Assembly (NCBI RefSeq): GCF_002197985.1
Contig: NZ_NBYK01000006.1
Span: 19,618-83,617 of the forward strand
Direction of reading: 5' to 3'
From: Halopseudomonas aestusnigri
GTDB lineage: Bacteria; Pseudomonadota; Gammaproteobacteria; Pseudomonadales; Pseudomonadaceae
DNA length: 64,000 nt
The translations under genes were made by a program, and so were the position numbers. Shown here in pieces: positions 62,021-64,000 of the stretch. Below the pieces are notes generated by a model. The model was given only the letters and a program-made list of their open reading frames with translations. It searched no databases and was not told the origin of the DNA. Positions within the stretch are counted from its first letter, which is position 1, and the number at the start of each line of letters is the position of its first letter.

Positions 62021-62299
62021 ATGCCCGTCGCCATGGCCCGCCATATTCTGGTCAAGACCGAAGCCGAAGCGGCCGCGCTGAAGAAACGCATCGCCGCCGG
62101 CGAAGCCTTCGATGTGCTGGCAAAGAAGTATTCAACCTGCCCGTCGAAAAAGCGCGGCGGCGATCTGGGTGAGGTACGTCCGGGTCAGATGGTTCGCGCC
62201 ATCGACCAGATCATCTTCAAGAAGCCGCTGAAAATGGTGCACGGTCCGGTCAAGAGCCAGTTCGGCTACCACCTGGTGCAGGTGTTCTACCGCGACTGA
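62021..62299 (+). CDS. ppiC: Parvulin-type peptidyl-prolyl isomerase
   Basis: The 92-residue single-domain parvulin contains ARHILVKTEAEAAALKKRIAAGEAFDVLAKKYSTCPSKKRGGDLGEVRPGQMV and PVKSQFGYHLVQVFYRD, essentially a bare PpiC domain for cytoplasmic folding. The start at 62021 has AGAGGA about 9 nt upstream. Its last 13 bp overlap the end of the convergent XRE-cupin gene. It lies 18 bp after acr3 but is a housekeeping type. Confidence 0.93.
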   Translation: MPVAMARHILVKTEAEAAALKKRIAAGEAFDVLAKKYSTCPSKKRGGDLGEVRPGQMVRAIDQIIFKKPLKMVHGPVKSQFGYHLVQVFYRD

Positions 62300-62856
62300 G
62301 GCGGGTAGTAGATCAGGTCATGGAATACCGCAGGCTGGGTGCCCGCGTTGCGATAGCCATGCGGCTGATCCGCGGCGAAGCGCACCGCCTCACCTTCTTT
62401 CAGTTGCTGCCAGACGCCCCGCACCAGCAGCTCCATGACCCCGCGCACCACGATTACATGCTCAACGACGCCTTCACTGTGCGGCTCTGACAGCCGCTCA
62501 TAACCCGGCAACAGGGTCAGCTCGAACAGCTCAAAGCCGTAGCGCGCATCAAACGGAAACAGCGGTGCAATCAGCATGGCATCGGCGGCCGGGCGCTGGC
62601 GCAGGGTGTCGGCGCTGCGCAGGGTAACGCCACGTTGCTCGGCCGGCGGTGGCTCGATAAAGCTCGACAGCGACGTACCAAAGCCCGAGGCAATCTTCCA
62701 CAGTGTCGCCACCGTCGGACTGGATTCGCCGCGCTCTATCTGGCCGAGCATCGCCTTGCTGACGCCACATTCGGTCGCCGCACGATCCAGACTCCAGCCA
62801 CGGTCAGTGCGCAGCTGCCTGAGGGTATCGGCGAGGTACTGGCTGATTTCCTGCAT
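62287..62856 (-). CDS. XRE family regulator with C-terminal cupin domain
   Basis: The 189-residue protein has an N-terminal helix-turn-helix (about 8-65; LRTDRGWSLDRAATECGVSKAMLGQIERGESSPTVATLWKIA) and a cupin sensor domain (about 110-185; EPHSEGVVEHVIVVRGVMELLVRG, GEAVRFAADQPHGYRN). These proteins usually control a neighbouring transporter or catabolic gene in response to a small ligand. It is divergent from the benE-type gene and a perfect inverted pair of sites lies between. An ATG 11 codons earlier (62889) is possible. Confidence 0.88.
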   Translation of the reverse strand: MQEISQYLADTLRQLRTDRGWSLDRAATECGVSKAMLGQIERGESSPTVATLWKIASGFGTSLSSFIEPPPAEQRGVTLRSADTLRQRPAADAMLIAPLFPFDARYGFELFELTLLPGYERLSEPHSEGVVEHVIVVRGVMELLVRGVWQQLKEGEAVRFAADQPHGYRNAGTQPAVFHDLIYYPPQSR

Positions 62857-62901
62857 CACAGGTCCGCTAAGTTGAGGGCCGCACAGCATAGCAACACCCC
62901 T

Positions 62902-62957
62902 TTGTGCGTTATAGCGCACGGTGCTAGGATCGGCCAACCGGGCGCTATAACGCACAA
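62902..62957. promoter_or_regulatory. Paired operators between the XRE-cupin gene and the benE-type gene
   Basis: TTGTGCGTTATAGCGC (62902-62917) and GCGCTATAACGCACAA (62942-62957) are perfect 16-bp inverted copies with centres 40 bp apart (about four helical turns). The first copy, extended to 62919, is itself near-palindromic (GTGCG and CGCAC flanking TTATAG). The arrangement suggests cooperative binding of a dimeric regulator, most simply the adjacent XRE-cupin protein. Confidence 0.7.
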
Positions 62958-62979
62958 ACCGCCGATTGAGGATCGTCAC

Positions 62980-64000
62980 ATGCTGAAGGCCTGGTTCAAC
63001 CCGTCCCACATTGCCGCCGGTTTTATCGCCGTGCTGGTGGGGTACACCAGCTCGGCGGTGATCATCTTTCAGGCCGCCGCGGCCGCCGGCGCCTCACCGG
63101 ACCAGATCAGCTCATGGTTGTGGGCATTGGGCATCGGCATGGCGGTTACCAGCATCGGCCTCTCGCTGCGCTTTCGCGCCCCGGTGCTGATCGCCTGGAG
63201 CACCCCGGGCGGTGCACTACTGGCAACCGGGCTGCCCGGATTCAGCCTGAACGAGGCCATTGGGGTGTTTCTGTTCAATGCCGCACTGATCACTCTGTGC
63301 GGTCTGCTCGGCTGGTTCGATCGCATCATGCGACTGATTCCCGCGCCGCTGGCCGGCGCCATGCTGGCCGGCGTACTGCTGCCGTTCGGCCTCAACCTGT
63401 TCGGCGCGCTGCAGCAGCAAACCCTGCTGGTCGGACTGATGCTGGCCTGTTATCTGGCCGGTCGGCTGCTGTTCCCGCGGTACGTGATACCGGTCACCCT
63501 GCTGGTTGGGATACTGGTTGCCGCACTGGCTGGGCAATTGCACCTGGAACAGCTGGAGTGGTCGCTGGCTGAACCTGTCTGGACGACCCCGGCGCTGTCG
63601 GTTCCGGCATTGCTTGGGGTCGGCATCCCGCTGTTTATCGTCACCATGGCCTCGCAGAACGTGCCGGGCATGGCAGTACTGCGCGCCAACGGCTATCAGC
63701 TGCCCGCCTCGCCGCTGATGACCACCACCGGCATCACCGGCCTGCTGCTGGCGCCCTTTGGCGGCTACACCTTCAACCTGGCCGCGATCAGCGCGGCGAT
63801 CTGTGCCGGCAAGGATGCCGATGCCGACCCGAGCCAGCGCTTTCGCGCCAGTGCCTGGGGTGGCTTTTTCTATCTGCTGACCGGATTGTTTGGCGCCACG
63901 GTCGCGAGCCTGTTCGCCGCCTTCCCGCAGGCACTGGTGATGGCGATTGCCGGTCTGGCGTTGCTGGGCACCATCGGCAACGCGCTGGCTACCGCGCTGC
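62980..64000 (+). CDS. BenE family benzoate/H+ symporter (cut by window end)
   Basis: The visible 340 residues begin MLKAWFNPSHIAAGFIAVLVGYTSSAVIIFQAAAAAG and continue through about nine to ten hydrophobic helices with APVLIAWSTPGGALLA, FIVTMASQNVPGMAVLRANGY, APFGGYTFNLAAISAAICAG and ASAWGGFFYLLTGLFGA, all BenE landmarks. It imports benzoate or a related aromatic acid; no aromatic catabolic genes are visible here. GAGG stands 8 nt before the ATG. The stop codon is outside the window. Confidence 0.92.
   Translation, partial: MLKAWFNPSHIAAGFIAVLVGYTSSAVIIFQAAAAAGASPDQISSWLWALGIGMAVTSIGLSLRFRAPVLIAWSTPGGALLATGLPGFSLNEAIGVFLFNAALITLCGLLGWFDRIMRLIPAPLAGAMLAGVLLPFGLNLFGALQQQTLLVGLMLACYLAGRLLFPRYVIPVTLLVGILVAALAGQLHLEQLEWSLAEPVWTTPALSVPALLGVGIPLFIVTMASQNVPGMAVLRANGYQLPASPLMTTTGITGLLLAPFGGYTFNLAAISAAICAGKDADADPSQRFRASAWGGFFYLLTGLFGATVASLFAAFPQALVMAIAGLALLGTIGNALATAL

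Overview
The window is a 64 kb chromosomal segment of a gammaproteobacterium of the Pseudomonas type. Gene order and protein content match the conserved Pseudomonas run rph-yicC-gmk-rpoZ-spoT-ridA, then oxyR-recG, an HDOD protein, HU, rubredoxin reductase and rubredoxin, ubiC-ubiA, phoB-phoR and phoU-pstBACS, together with ColRS-warA-inaA, hexR-zwf and a TRAP transporter. A Pseudomonas or Halopseudomonas species is my inference; I can see no rRNA, tRNA, CRISPR array, phage or insertion sequence. GC content looks high (about 60 percent) throughout, with no obvious foreign block except possibly the arsenic module.

Layout. 1-2.4 kb: bidirectional terminator, DUF4870 protein, rph and yicC. 2.4-8.3 kb: a ureide (allantoin) cluster made of allA, the ureidoglycine aminohydrolase gene and puuE on the minus strand, a divergent racemase and NCS1 permease, a GntR/FCD regulator and an EthD protein. 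8.4-9.6 kb: DUF2254 membrane protein. 9.7-13.4 kb: gmk, rpoZ, spoT, ridA. 13.5-19.4 kb: SDR protein, oxyR, recG, deacylase-like/HDOD protein, HU. 19.6-22.6 kb: rubredoxin reductase, a short rubredoxin gene, ubiC, ubiA. 22.6-34.4 kb: the phosphate regulon (phoBR, phoU, pstBACS, with Pho boxes before phoB and pstS), interrupted by an orphan response regulator, an iron alcohol dehydrogenase and a cytochrome c551. 34.5-36.9 kb: thioesterase and TRAP membrane subunits. 36.9-46.4 kb: an envelope-remodelling block around ColRS: two LTA-synthase-type phosphotransferases, DgkA, an LPS-kinase-like protein, a methyltransferase, a PAP2 protein and a dual-specificity phosphatase. 46.4-50.3 kb: LepB-type signal peptidase, small metabolic proteins and the lone TRAP binding protein. 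50.5-58.2 kb: uvrD, a PAS-GGDEF-EAL protein, zwf and hexR. 58.2-62 kb: an arsenic module (arsR, GAPDH, arsJ, divergent acr3). 62-64 kb: parvulin, XRE-cupin regulator and a benE-type transporter cut by the window end.

How it works together. The allantoin cluster imports, racemises and degrades ureides under a likely GntR repressor. PhoBR controls high-affinity phosphate import. ColRS appears to control, through a shared box of two 7-bp elements in 11-bp phase, both a phosphotransferase-PAP2-phosphatase operon and a methyltransferase/kinase/DgkA/phosphotransferase operon. This is a plausible closed cycle in which diacylglycerol released by head-group transfer is rephosphorylated. The arsenic module exports arsenite (Acr3) and arsenate (as 1-arseno-3-phosphoglycerate through GAPDH and ArsJ).

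The points most worth a second look are the shared ColR-like boxes, a 10-codon leader ORF overlapping the allantoin permease, a perfect 16-bp inverted operator pair before benE, two intergenic elements with inverted heptad-repeat arms, a hairpin just before the spoT ribosome binding site, and zwf without adjacent pgl and eda.
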